From Beta vulgaris subsp. vulgaris (Eukaryota > Streptophyta > Magnoliopsida > Caryophyllales > Amaranthaceae), in assembly GCF_026745355.1 (NCBI RefSeq), contig NC_079210.1, forward strand, positions 17,747,771-17,811,770: DNA of 64,000 nt, written 5' to 3'. Below, in pieces: positions 21,268-32,450 of this stretch. The notes beneath the pieces are model-generated. The model had not been told where the DNA came from, ran no database searches, and saw nothing but the letters and a program-made list of their open reading frames with translations. Each line of letters opens with the position of its first letter. Within the stretch, counting starts at the first letter, position 1. The position numbers and the translations under genes were made by a program.

Positions 21268-23317
21268 ACAGGGCTACTCTCGCTGGTTAGTTTATTCTAG
21301 TTAAGAAACCTATTGTGAGTTTTGTGGTTATTTCATAACCACTATTAGTATTGTTGTATTAAGCTAAATGTGGATTGATAATCATGAAGTGTAAGAGAGC
21401 ATAAATTATTTATATGTATGCAAGAGTATGAGTTCGGTGTAATAAGTGATTCATTAACTTTCCTTAGTTAATTCTAAGAGAGAGACCTATTGTGATTGTT
21501 GTTACTACTTGATAACTATTGTTATTATCATTGAAACAAGAATGGATTAATAAGCATAAAGTTTGAAAGAGTGTAAGATATTTATATGTAAGAGTATAGT
21601 TCTCTAAAGTGAAGACCTTCAATGTGGTTGGCTATTCAAAGGATGGTAAGAATTACTAATATTATTGGACGAGTTATATGAATGATCTGATTGAGTTATG
21701 AATGATAATTGAAAGAAATCTAAAAGGGGAAAGTAGCCTTGTCTTGAGTCGACGGATGAGGTGACACGAACAGTGCCCCATGGACTGTGAACCTTGGGGT
21801 CCCCACAGGGAAACCTGTCCATTGCTCTGTGGGGGCGAAATTGGGTGATATATCAGGTAATGTGAAACCTGTGGATGACTGATGAAATCACCGAAAAAAT
21901 GTACTCCGGACTAGTCCCGGTTATTGGCCAAAAGTAAAGCGAATGGTTGGCTGACGACCCCCACTGTCGGAGTGTAAACTTTGTCTCCTCCGCCGCATTC
22001 TCTTTCCTCCCGGTTAAAAAGAATGTTATCGCAAAGTATGAAAGTTATATCGATAATGGATTCCTGATAAGGAATCGTATCATGGTAAGTTGTTTCGATA
22101 TTGGATTCCTGATAAGGAATCATATCAGGTAAGTAATGAATATTTATTCAGTATTTGAATATGAATATCGATATTGGGTTCCTGAATAAGGAAGCATATC
22201 ATGGTAATTATAATGATGTTGGATTCTCGATAAGGAATCGAATCTTGTTATGATTCCTGATAAAGAATCATATTTTAGTAGTGGATTCCTGATAAGGAAT
22301 CATGACATAGAGTGTTATCATGTTGTTTAATTCTTGATAAGGAATTGGTTGTAAAGGTATAAGAAAATGATTAATATGGAATTTGAGAATCTAAGTTGGA
22401 ATTCTGATAAGAGATCGATTGAAGGAAATAAGTCATATAACCTATATTAGAGTTGGTCAACTTAGATTCCTCATAAGTAAATGTGATATGTTGAAAGCTA
22501 ATTAAATGAAGATATATGAATTATGTCTATGCTTTGTTTGCTATTATATGAACAATGGTGTACTATGAAATGAATTGAATGATGGTATTGCATGTATGTG
22601 TCCGACATGACTAATGCTATACTTTGTTATGACTTGTATGATTAATTCGAGCATGATTGTTGAGTCCTTTTCAAGAAAAAGTCACCAAAGTACGTGTTCA
22701 GCTTATTTACGAGTTTAGTATTCAGCTTTGCTGATGTGTGCATGTCGTTTTGTCATTTCAGTGGCCTGTCACTTGGTGGGTGGCAGTATGCTAAATGTTT
22801 TAGGTTGAAGCCGTGAGTAATCCTTATAGAGTTGAAGCTGTTATGTTATGTAAGAATAACTGTAATGTTATACATGATACCAAAGTGAGGACGCTTGACT
22901 TGTAATAGCTAGTCATCAATCTTTTGTTTTAATTCTTTATATTTAAGAGTCGTTAGTGCTCCTGATTCTCTGTTGGTTGTTGCTCCGCAAAAGCGTTGAG
23001 GTTAATGAGCTTTGGGATCTGGAAATTTTTATAAATTGAAATTGTAACAAGTTCATATTATTTCTCGCTTTAGAGTTGTCCTATTTTCAAAGGAAACTCT
23101 GCCAGATTTTCTATATGAATTCATTGGAACAGAATATGAGAATCAGGGAATTGTTGTAAAGTTAATTTGAATAGAATATAATTGGGAATTGAGTTCCACA
23201 CTCTCCGATGTAGTTCGGTGAGTGTGATGGTAATAGTTCGGGTTATCTCTACTAGAGTCTCTTCCGCTGTGTTTAATCCTCTATAAGCTGGTCGAAAAAA
23301 TTTGGGCTGTTACATTG
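21268..23317. repeat. LTR-like segment ending GGGCTGTTACA
   Basis: The right edge AAATTTGGGCTGTTACA matches the style of Ty3/gypsy LTR ends (compare 39743-39763). Inside are a ~180-bp tandem duplication (21303-21480 and 21483-21615, sharing ACCTATTGTGA and TTTATATGTA), a GC-rich block with TGGGGTCCCCACAGGG near 21797, and the hairpin array listed separately. It may be the 3' LTR of the adjacent minus-strand CRM-like element, since it starts exactly where that element's 3' end would be, but no matching left end was found. No gene seen. Confidence 0.5.
22057..22345. repeat. Array of short hairpins GATTCCT-GATA-AGGAATC
   Basis: GATTCCTGATAAGGAATC is a 7-bp inverted repeat with a 4-nt loop. Good copies are at 22059-22076 and 22104-22121 and near 22284, and degenerate copies near 22178, 22222, 22252 and 22330. 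Two more eroded copies follow near 22398 and 22464. Spacing varies from about 30 to 45 bp. Confidence 0.85.
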
Positions 23318-23469
23318 GTCCTTGTCCAAATGACAATCCAAGCTCTACTACGCCTAAGTCCTCCATGTTAAGCTCTTCATTAGTTTTTTGGCCAACAATG
23401 TCTTGCCAAATGCTTTACCACTTCTAGTAACTCTTGACGCCTAATGATCCTCATCATTCTCCCCTTCTT

Positions 23470-24499
23470 GAAAAGAATTTATTCTCAAATTCTTGTCAAG
23501 TATATATGGAGATAAATCACCCATATTAAAGGTAGTTCCGGAAGTTCTAACTTATATGCATCGTCACCAATACGCCCTAGCACACGAAATGGACTATTAG
23601 CCCTTGGCATGAACTTGCTCTTGCGTTTCTCAGGACATCTCTCTTTGCGTAGGTTTAACCACACTAGATCACCTACTTGAAACTCTTGTGACTTGTGGTG
23701 CTTATTAGCTTGTTGTTTATAACTTTCATTCATATTCTCAATTTGCAACTTAACTTCTTTACATATCTTCATGAATGATTGTTGACGAGCTTGAGCATCA
23801 AAGTTAACAAGATCTCCTCGTGGCAAATCAACAAGATCAACAGGAATATGTGAATTAGCACCATAAACAATAAGGAATGGAGATGAACCTGTTGTAGATG
23901 AAGGCGACGCCCCATTATATCCGCATGAGCCAAACGAACATCCCAATTTGTCGTCTTACTCACCGAACCTCGTAGCAATGTACCTAATGTTCTATTTGTG
24001 ACTTCGGTTTGCCCATCAGTTTGGGGATGATGCGAAGTACTAAATAGTAGCTTAGTTCCCACAAGCTTCCAAAAGTAGCTAAGGAACTTATATCCCTATC
24101 TAATACTATACTCTTGGGAGTACCATGAAGACGTACTACCTCTTTGTAATACACATCAGCCACATTGCTAGCATTATCCATTTTATGGCAAGGTATAAAA
24201 TGAGCCATCTTGCTAAAACGATCAACCACTACCATAACGGTATCCATACTTCTCGTTGTGCGTGGTAATCCAACAATGAAATCCATGCTTACACTTTCCC
24301 AAGGGACACTAGGAACATGCAATGGAGTATACAAACCCTTGTGGAAAGTGCTCCTGGCCTTTTGGCATGTGGCGCATCTCTCAATCACTTGATGAACATC
24401 TTTGAGTATTTTAGGCCAATAGAAATGTTCACACAATAAATCATATGTTTTATGCACCCCAAAGTGACCAGCAATACCCCCAGCATGCATCTCTCTCAC
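23470..24499 (-). pseudogene. CRM-like integrase, frameshifted
   Basis: Zinc finger HHCC is seen as HAGGIAGHFGVHKT...CATCQKA at the start. The catalytic core follows with DFIVGLPRT and VLDRD, then a frameshift near 24060 moves to [19 protein letters not shown] (glutamate present), and another near 23940 to the C-terminal part with LVWLNLRKERCPEKRKSK. Stop and frame changes mean no full-length protein. The end near 23470 reads INSFQEGENDEDH after another frame change, typical for this lineage. Confidence 0.75.
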
Positions 24500-24641
24500 T
24501 TACAATTCACGCACACTACACTTAGGCACACATAGACGATTCTCCTTAAATAAGAACCCATCTTGAACAACATAGGAGACTTGGGGAGCAGCAATCAACT
24601 CCTTGAAGTCGTCATCATCACCATAGTGTTGTTTGAGAATT

Positions 24642-25208
24642 TCAAACCCAAGTAAACGAGCTTCCATGATTGTCAAGAAATATCCCTCCTAAACAATGGA
24701 TCGCCACAACATTCTCTTTGCCTTCTTTTATACTTAGAAGACAACGTGAAGGATTTCCAAAATTCCACCCAGTTAGCATGTCAACATTAAGCTTTTGTTG
24801 CCCATGTATATGTTTTAGACTCTCATGATCCGAATAAAGCACAAAAGGCTTAGGGCGAAGATGATGAGACCAATGTTCAAGGGCATGAATAATGGCATAA
24901 AACTCTTTACTATAAGCGGAATAGTTGAGTTTAGACCCATTCAATTTCTCACTAAAGAATGCAATGTGATGTTTTTCTTCTAGAAGCACAACACCTATTC
25001 CCAAACCACTAGCATCCATTTCCACCTCAAATAATTTGGAAAAATCTGGTAAGGCAAGAACCGGTGCATCAGATAGGCTAGCTTTCAACTCTTCAAAGGC
25101 CCTCTTTGCATTGTGAGTCCAAGCAAACTCACCCTTTTCTGTAAGCTCGGTAAGAGGGGCTGCAATAGTGCTAAAATTGCGTATAAAACGTCTATAAAAA
25201 CTTGCCAA
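24642..25208 (-). pseudogene. CRM-like RT connection and RNase H
   Basis: Opens with MASFYRRFIRNFSTIAAPLT, the end of the RT thumb, and continues through the RNase H with EVEMDASGLGIGVVL and VLYSDHESLKH. The first catalytic Asp (MDAS), the Glu (YSKEFYAI) and the second Asp (YSDHES) are visible. The frame is open but not joined to its neighbours. Confidence 0.75.
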
Positions 25209-25288
25209 CCCATGAAAACTCCTCGCATCATGTACATTCTTTGGTTCTGGCCAAGAATAAATGGCTTCTACCTTAGACGGATCAACAC

Positions 25289-25849
25289 TTACACATCACT
25301 CGAGACAATGTACCCCAAGAAAACAAGACTAGGGATAAAAAATTTACACTTTTCCATCTTAACATGTAGTTGTGCACGCAAGGCTTCAAAAACTTGTTTT
25401 AAATGATCAAACTGCAACGCTTTTGTTTGACTATAAATCAAGATGTCATCTAAGTAAACAATAATAAAAGAGTTAATAAAGGGGCGTAATACCTCGTTCA
25501 TTAGCCGCATGAAAGAACTTGGTGCATTGCATAACCCAAAGGACATAACCATCCACTCACATAACCCTTTCTTGGTTTTAAATGCAGTCTTCCACTCATC
25601 CCCTTCTCTCACCCTCACCCGGTGGTATCCACTCTTCATATCAATTTCGGAGAAGATTTTGGCGCCATGTAACTCGTCCAACATATCATCTAGCCTAGGC
25701 ATAGGGAACCTATACTTGATGGTAATGTTATTTACAGCTCTACTATCCACACACATGCGCCAAGTACCATCCGTTTTTAGGCACTAACAAAGCTGGAACA
25801 ACACAAGGGCTTTTACTTTCTCGAACATATCCTCGATCAATTAGCTCTT
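25289..25849 (-). pseudogene. CRM-like reverse transcriptase
   Basis: Motifs in order: [41 protein letters not shown] and the catalytic YLDDILIYS. The upstream part, 25849-25757, encodes ELIDRGYVRESKSPC and is out of frame by a small indel near 25780. The RT core itself is open to 25289. Confidence 0.8.
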
Positions 25850-26979
25850 CACTAGTGAAAAAAGCCCATCTGATGCGGTCAAAACCTGGATTATTGATGC
25901 TGTTTTAGTCCGCATCAGATGGGTCCGCAGGAGATTATACAAATTAACTAATCCGGTCCAAAATCGGATTAGATAATTGAATTAACTGATTCGATTCTTG
26001 ACATGACCGCACCAGTTTATTAACTTTGAATAATTAAAAAAAAAAATACTGCATACAAAGCACTGTTGACAATACTTTGTATGTAGTTCAAGGTATGCAT
26101 CCAACTAACCCAAAGCCATATGAGCAAACTTAATATAAAAACCAACGAAATAAAAATATAAAGTTGATATATTTACATAGAATTAGAAAAAAGAATACAT
26201 TAAAGTAAACTGAGATAACAAACAATTATACAACAATAATTATACATTAAAACTAAAAAAACTAAAAATTATACATAAAACTGAAAAAAATCAACCGAAA
26301 ACTTATACAAGAATATAACCAAAAAAATCGAACAAAATACGGAAATAAAAATAAAGTGAAACCCAGATCTAGAAAAAAACTCAAAATAACAATGAAAAGA
26401 AAAATTCATAAATGAAATTATAAACTTAAAACAAAGCTAATTAAAGACGAAAATAAGAAAGTGGAACGAAAATGAAAATTAAAAACGCAAAAAAAAAACC
26501 CAACCCTAGATCTGAAACAAAAATGAAACACGAAAATCGATGAGAGGAGTGATTGTTGTTGATAGCGACGAGCGACAAAGTGGAGAGAGAGAATGCCACT
26601 GATGAGCGACATAAACTGAGGAGCGTTGAGATCGAGGACGGTTCGTGGCGGTGAGATCGAAAAACAACGGTGGTTGATGAAGAAATGACGGTGGTTGATG
26701 AAGAAACGACGGTGGTTGTTGATGACGAATTGAAAAGCGAAGAAAGAAGATGGTGCTGAAGGTCTAGTGGGGAGGATGTTGTTGATGATGATAGATAATT
26801 TACGGTTCGTAAGAGGAGAGGGAATTGATGAGAGGGGGAAGAGGAGAGGGGGTATGATGAGAGGAGTTTTAGGGTTTGTTAGATGGGTCCCGTTCGCGTG
26901 AGAGAGAGGAGAGGGCTATGAGAGAGAGGAGAGGGCTATGAGAGAGAGGAGATAGGGTTATGAGAGGGAGGGGATAGGG

Positions 26980-27015
<36 letters not shown>

Positions 27016-27257
27016 TTTTTAGGGTTTGTTAGGTGGGCTGGGGTTATAAGGGAGGAAATGGGAGACACACGAGGAACATGGGCCACGCAGGTGACATTTT
27101 TTTCTTTTAGAAAAAATAAGAAAATCTGATCCGGTCTCCGGTTTCTAAAATCTGATCCGGTCTTCGGTTTCTAAAATCTGATCCGGTTCACTAAAGGACC
27201 GGATCAGATTTTCCACCCAGCTTTCCTTCCCATTTTTTAATTGATTTTCCACTAGTG
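25850..27257. mobile_element. Non-autonomous CACTA (En/Spm) transposon, 1408 bp
   Basis: Both ends are CACTAGTG, and the flanks carry the 3-bp duplication CTT (25847-25849 and 27258-27260), the rule for CACTA elements. Subterminal repeats are seen at the right end, where ATCTGATCCGGT occurs three times between 27122 and 27190, then inverted as ACCGGATCAGAT; the left end has CATCTGATGCGGTCAAAAC. No transposase frame. Inside lie GA-rich runs (26880-27013), including a (GA)n stretch. Removing it restores the reading frame of the host RT. Confidence 0.85.
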
Positions 27258-27260
27258 CTT

Positions 27261-27617
27261 GTACTTGCCTTTGTAGCTCCTTAGACTCTTCAGGATTGCA
27301 TCTATATGCAACCTTATTTGGGAGAGTGGCTCCTAGAGCCAAATCAATGGCATGTTCAATGCCTCTAATAGGTGTCCTGGTGGAAGTTCATCCGGAAACA
27401 CATCTTCAAACGTTTGTAGAGGAACAACCAAGGTGGGATCCCTTGGGGGATCCTTGGGTGGTGCAGCCTCTCTAAGGTACAATACATACCCTATGCAACC
27501 ATCCTTAATATCCTTCACAAACTCAGCTACAGTTAAGAATAGATTTGCCTTGTTTGCTTCTTTGGTTGGCGCCACCTTAGGAGGAAGTGGTTTCAACCTA
27601 TAATGCTTATTTCCCAT
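27261..27617 (-). pseudogene. CRM-like pol segment between protease and RT
   Basis: Encodes [13 protein letters not shown], then after a frame change ATLPNKVAYRCNPEESKELQ, the linker that precedes the RT fingers. The RT continues on the far side of the CACTA element at 25849. The protease core was not found; upstream sequence ends near 27690. Confidence 0.65.
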
Positions 27618-27699
27618 CCTAACCGAGTATATATTGCGTTTTCCAGCATGATTAACAATCCTAGCTCATTGCCAGGGACGACCAATAGCCTTTGCAAAC

Positions 27700-28924
27700 A
27701 GACCATCAGCACAGGGGGCCCAAAATTTTGAGGGCCCAAAATATCAAAGCCCAGCATTTTTTTTAAAGAAAAAGCTTACTCTCCCAACTGGTACATACAA
27801 GCACATCGGCATTTCATCAACTCCTCTCTAACTTCCCCTAATCTCTCGGTCCATATCATTGCCAACAATATGATGCAATTTTCCAAAATTTGATATCTTT
27901 TGGAAATCTTCCATATTCTTGATTTCTCACTATCTATTGACAATTTTCCAAAATTCTTTCACTCATTTATGAAGGATATGGAAAAATCAATTTTGATTTC
28001 TCAATTATATCTTCAATAAAGGGCTAATTTTTCTACTCCTTAATAATTCTAGTCGGTCTATATTTATTCATTAATTATCAACTAATTGTGGGACAAAAGA
28101 AACTAAGATTCATACCTTGAAGTTTTTGGTTTTCACGAATCCGGGACGAAGAAACCAGATGAATGAGATAGTAGGAGGTTGAAATTTGGAGAATTTCGCT
28201 TTTTTTCCTTCGTCATCTCGTCGGCACTTCGGTTTTTGTGTTCTCAAATCTCGGTTGACGAAGGTAGAAGAAAGCAGAGAGCCAGAGACAAAGTAAATTA
28301 CCTTTGTTCGATATTGTTCAATTGCCATGTGGTTCATTATGTTATATTACTAATCAGTTTTTTTTATTAACTTTTTAATTTGATATTGTTGGCCACTGAC
28401 GATTGAAGATTAAAGAAGAAGATGAGTTAGGTGTAATTGACAGGTAAGGTAACTCGCCTCTTGTAATTTGTTAATGATGTAATGTAAACTATGTAATATT
28501 TTAAGGATTAGTGGAATTGTGTATGCAAATATGTTGTTCACCAATTGAGCAACTAATGAGATTCTTTAATTTTTTAGGTTGAAATTTTTGATTAGTAATC
28601 GACTAATTGGGGTAGATTTATTACAAATTGAAGTACTATTGCCCAATTGCCAGGTTTTTTCTTGTAATTTCTTATAATTTTTAATTTATTATCTTACTTT
28701 TTTTTTTTAAATTTCTATAAGTATATATGTTATATAGTTTTTATTTTTCATCCATGTAATTATGCTTTGTAAATATTTTGTTTTAGTTTTGTTTTTCGTA
28801 ATTAAGTTGTTTTTCTTTTCATAATAATAATTATATTGTTATTGATTAGTTTGTTTTCATTTTCATAATAATTAGATATGGCCTCAATGTTTGTTTTCTT
28901 ACAACTCAATGTTTTTGCCACTGA
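27700..28924. other. Unassigned AT-rich DNA
   Basis: Begins with GGGGGCCCAAAATTTTGAGG, a near-palindrome that resembles hAT-type termini, though I could not find the partner end. No frame of interest. It probably contains the missing rest of the second CACTA copy. Confidence 0.35.
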
Positions 28925-29135
28925 ACGTTGAAACGAAAAGAACTGCATACGAAATACTGTCAACAGTGCTTTGTATGCAGTGTTTTTTTGAATACCCAAA
29001 GCCACTTTACCGATCTGATCATGTCAAGAACCGGATCAGTTAATTTGTACAATCTACTGCCAACCCACTCGATTCGAACCAAAACTGGATCGGTATGTCC
29101 AGTTTTGACCGGATCAGATGGGCTTTTCTCCACTA
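28925..29135 (-). mobile_element. End of a second CACTA copy, opposite orientation
   Basis: On the minus strand from 29135: CATTAGTGGAGAAAAGCCCA, then TCTGATCCGGTCAAAACTGG, which matches the left end of 25850-27257. Further shared words are ACAAATTAACTGATCCGG and GCATACAAAGCACTGTTGAC. The first T replaces the C of CACTA, so the end is decayed. The far end was not found. Confidence 0.7.
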
Positions 29136-29559
29136 ATGTAAGTATCAATCCAGATATCTGTTTACTTATGGAGGTACCACAATATTTTGGAAATCCACGA
29201 AGTAGACTATGATGGCCACATTATCAAATCATGCAGAACTAATTGCTCTTTATGAAGTTGGTAGGAAATGTTTATGGCTAAGGTCAATGATCAAGAATAT
29301 CCAAGAAGAATGTGGAATGAAAACAATAACAACAAATCCAACAATCATCTACGGAGACAATACTGTATGTATCACCCAAGTAAGCGAATCACTAAAGCTC
29401 TTCTTCACTCATGACCTCCAAAAGGAAGGGACGATAAACATCCAACAAATCCAATCATATGAGAATCTTGAAAATTTATTCACCAAATCCCTTCCGACCA
29501 AGAAATTTGAAGAATTAGTCCGAAAATTTGGAATGTGTCATCTTCGTGATATATGCTAG
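29136..29559 (+). pseudogene. Ty1/copia RNase H, 3' end of pol
   Basis: The first part is in a neighbouring frame and reads YLFTYGG. Then comes the open frame from 29209: SNHAELIALYEVGRKCLWLR, IIYGDNTVCITQ, NLENLFTKSLPTKKFEELVRKF. In copia RNase H the phrases would be SNHAEI, DNxAxI and TKALP, so the assignment is firm. Expected His-Lys residues after the second Asp block are eroded (FFTHDLQKEG). Truncated upstream by the CACTA end. Confidence 0.8.
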
Positions 29560-29792
29560 ACTCAGGGGGAGTATTTTATGCACTGCACACTTTTTTCATT
29601 TGATCAAGTTTTTATCCCACTGGGTTTTTTATGACAAGGTTTGTAATGAGATAATTAATTTTAAGCATATAAGGATACGTAATAGGTGTACTCTTTTCCC
29701 TATTTATGGATTTTTCCCACAGGGTTTTTCCTACCAAAGTTCTTAATGAGACAATGTCTATGAGTTATCGATGGACATTCAAGGGGGAATTT

Positions 29793-30034
29793 TGAGATAA
29801 CAATTCCATCATTCAGCTACAGTGAAGTCCATCGAAATGGACTTTCACCTGACATGCAGTTAATGCATGTTGGGAAAGATATCCCCTGGCCACGACAATT
29901 GTTGAATTTACGCAGATATATACAGTGACATTTTTACTTATAAATACAACCATTGTAAGAAGTGAATTGCTCATTCATATGTACAAAACATCCTACTGAT
30001 AGATTCCTCTTAGTATTATATATTTCTCACAACA
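29793..30034 (+). repeat. 3' LTR of the copia element
   Basis: Follows the polypurine-like CAAGGGGGAATTT. It starts TGAGATAACA and ends CTCACAACA, with TATA box TTATAAATAC near 29938. Its last ~180 bp match 18378-18570. Start by position after the polypurine tract; the end by comparison. Confidence 0.6.
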
Positions 30035-30700
30035 ATACATAATAAAAAATGTAGTATGTTAAATATAAAATTAGTATATAAAAACCAAGTGACAATTATT
30101 AGTTATCTGCGTTTGGGTTTCGTTTGATTATGTTATTTTGACTTATATAAAATTATTTTATCTTATGTAAACTTATTTTATCTAATGTAAACTTATTTTA
30201 TCTAATGTAAACTTATTTTATCTTATCTTATTTTATCTTATCTTATTTTTTCTTATCTAATTTTATCTTATCTTATTTTATCTTATCTTATTTTATCTTA
30301 TCTTATTTTATCTGAACTTATCTTATCTTAACTTATATGAACTTATATTCTAGTTAATTGTTTTGCCTAACATAGTTAGTCTGTTCTATTCCACTTATCT
30401 TATCTTACATAAACTTATTCTTTTTTTAAATAAGTTAAAATAAGTTGAACAAATCATAACCTTAATATTCTACTTTTTCATTCGAATGTACAATAATGTG
30501 GATATAATATACTGAAAATATTTGTGATGAAGATTGATTATCATCCCAACAATAAGAACATGAGAAATATGCGGCGGCAGCCGTAATAATTTTGTGTGTA
30601 TTTAATATATTGTATGCTACAAAATTGACCAAATAAAGAGGCACTATACAAATATATATATACAAGGAAAGGAAAACCTAAGAGGCCTAAGGAGCAGAGA
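30035..30700. repeat. AT-rich DNA with TTATCTTATT repeats
   Basis: Between 30150 and 30330 the words TTATTTTATCTTATC and TATCTAATGTAAACTTATTT repeat in tandem. No gene seen. 30440-30700 probably contains the LTR of the minus-strand copia fragment that follows, but I could not fix its ends. Confidence 0.45.
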
Positions 30701-30711
30701 AACCTTTAGGC

Positions 30712-32450
30712 TCATGGGCCCAATACGAGAACAAAAATAACAAAGAAGTTAAATACAATTATATGTGGATGGGGCCAAAGTGTTGGATATTCCTTTACCC
30801 TCGCAAGCTGATATGGGGGATGAAAATCAACCATACCCAGTTTGCACATAAGCATTTTGAACTGGGAAGAAGGAAGTGCCTTTGTGAAGATGTTTGCATT
30901 TTGTGACTGAGTAGGAAGACAGGTTAGTTGGATTAACCCCTCAAGAACCTTTTCTCGAGTGAAATGACAGTTGATATCTATATGTTTAGTCCGTTCGTGG
31001 AAGACGGGGTTTTTGCCAATGTGGATGGCAGATTGATTATCACAGTGAAGGGTAACTGATTGGAGGATAAAGGTTCCCATCTCGGTAAGAAGACGAACAA
31101 CCCATGTGATCTTGGCAGCAGCTTGTGCCATGGCACGGTACTCGGCTTCGAAAGAAGACTTGGAGATGGTGCTCTGTTTCTTTGATGTCCAACTGATTTG
31201 CGGGTATCTGGAAAGCTTCCCAAATCGGAGTTGGAAAAAGCTTGAAGTGTGAAATTGGGTTTCGCTTTGAAGAGGATGCCTTGACCTTTGGTATGATGGA
31301 TGTAGGCGAGGATGTACTGGAGAGCTCTCACGTGGGAAGTGCGTGGTTCTTACATGAATTGGCTAAGAGTTTGGACGACATATGAAAGATCGGGTCGGGT
31401 CGGCTGTGAGTTAGGAAATTAAGTTTGCTAATGAGGCTGCGGTATGGGGTGGCATCAGGTAAGAGAGTACCGTCCGTTTTGCTTAGTTTGAGGGAGAGGA
31501 AGAGGAGTGGTGACGAGTTTGAATGTGTCGAGGCCACTGTCATGAAGCAGTTCATTGGTGAATATGTGTTGAGTGAGGGAGATTCCGTCGGGGAGATATG
31601 CCAATTCGAAGCCCAAGAAATAAGCATCTAGACCCAAATTTTTTATGCTGAAAGTGTGGGCCAAGATGTCTTTAATGCTGTTGATGAGACTAATGTTGTT
31701 GCCGGCGATGAGGATGTCGTCCACATAAATCCTGAGGATGATAATATCTGTCCCTTTGTGTTGAACGAACATGGAGTAGTCATTTTTCGACTGAGTGAAT
31801 CCATGAAGGACCAAAGCATGAGTCAATTTAGCAAACCATTGAGGACTTGCGTCTTTTAAACCATAAATTGATTTCTTCAACGTGCAAACTTGATTGTCGG
31901 AATTGGGAATGCCATCGGGAGCTTTCATGTATACTTCCTCACACAAGTCACCGTGAATGAAGGCGTTGTTGACGTCGAGTTGGTGCAATTCCCAATTTTA
32001 AGTTGTGGCAATAGCAATGAGGCACCCAATAGTTGTCATTTTAACTATGGGGGAGAACTTTTCATCAAAATTAACGCCGAGTATATGAGAAAAACCTCGA
32101 GCAACAATGCGTGCCTTGTATCGATCGATGGGTTCAATGATAATTCTTGGGTTCAATGTTAGTGGCCATACAAGATACAAATGCATGAAAAATACTAGGC
32201 TGCATGGAATGGTTGCACCAATGATCACTGATGGAGGAGGGAGTTTCATAATCTTGAAGGTAAGAGGGTGGTTTGTGTGAGTGGATAGATATGCAAAGAG
32301 TGATATCTTGAGTGGGAGGAGGAGGGGCAGTAGGAAATAAGGTAAGTAAAGGTGAAGGTAAGTTGCAAGGTGGGGTAGGATTATTGTTTTTGTAGGGAGA
32401 CGTGGGAGGTGGGGTATTAGGGGTGCGGTTAGTGTCATTAATGTGATTGG
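30712..32450 (-). pseudogene. Ty1/copia RT-RNase H fragment, broken
   Basis: Reading leftward: RYKARIVARGFSHILGVNFD (RT start), MHQLDVNNAFIHGDL, KSIYGLKDASPQWF, the catalytic IYVDDILIAGN, then after frame changes MRALQYILAYIHHTKGQGIL and the RNase H with TLHCDNQSAIHIGKNPVFHE, HIDINCHF and FTKALPSSQF. At least three frameshifts. The upstream end stops near 32450, where Tat element 2 begins without a 5' LTR. Length is roughly the last third of a copia polyprotein. Confidence 0.85.

Larger units (their letters stand above)
23470..27690 (-). mobile_element. CRM-like chromovirus (Ty3/gypsy), internal part, broken
   Basis: Minus-strand pol in the order protease/RT, RNase H, integrase. The phrasing [34 protein letters not shown] and RKERCPEKRKSKFMPRA is that of CRM-type elements as I know them; this is family recognition, not a search. 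It is interrupted by a CACTA element (25850-27257); joining across the 3-bp duplication keeps the reading frame. Gag is absent because the sequence is cut near 27690. CRM elements favour centromeres, so the window may be pericentromeric, but one broken copy proves little. Confidence 0.7.
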
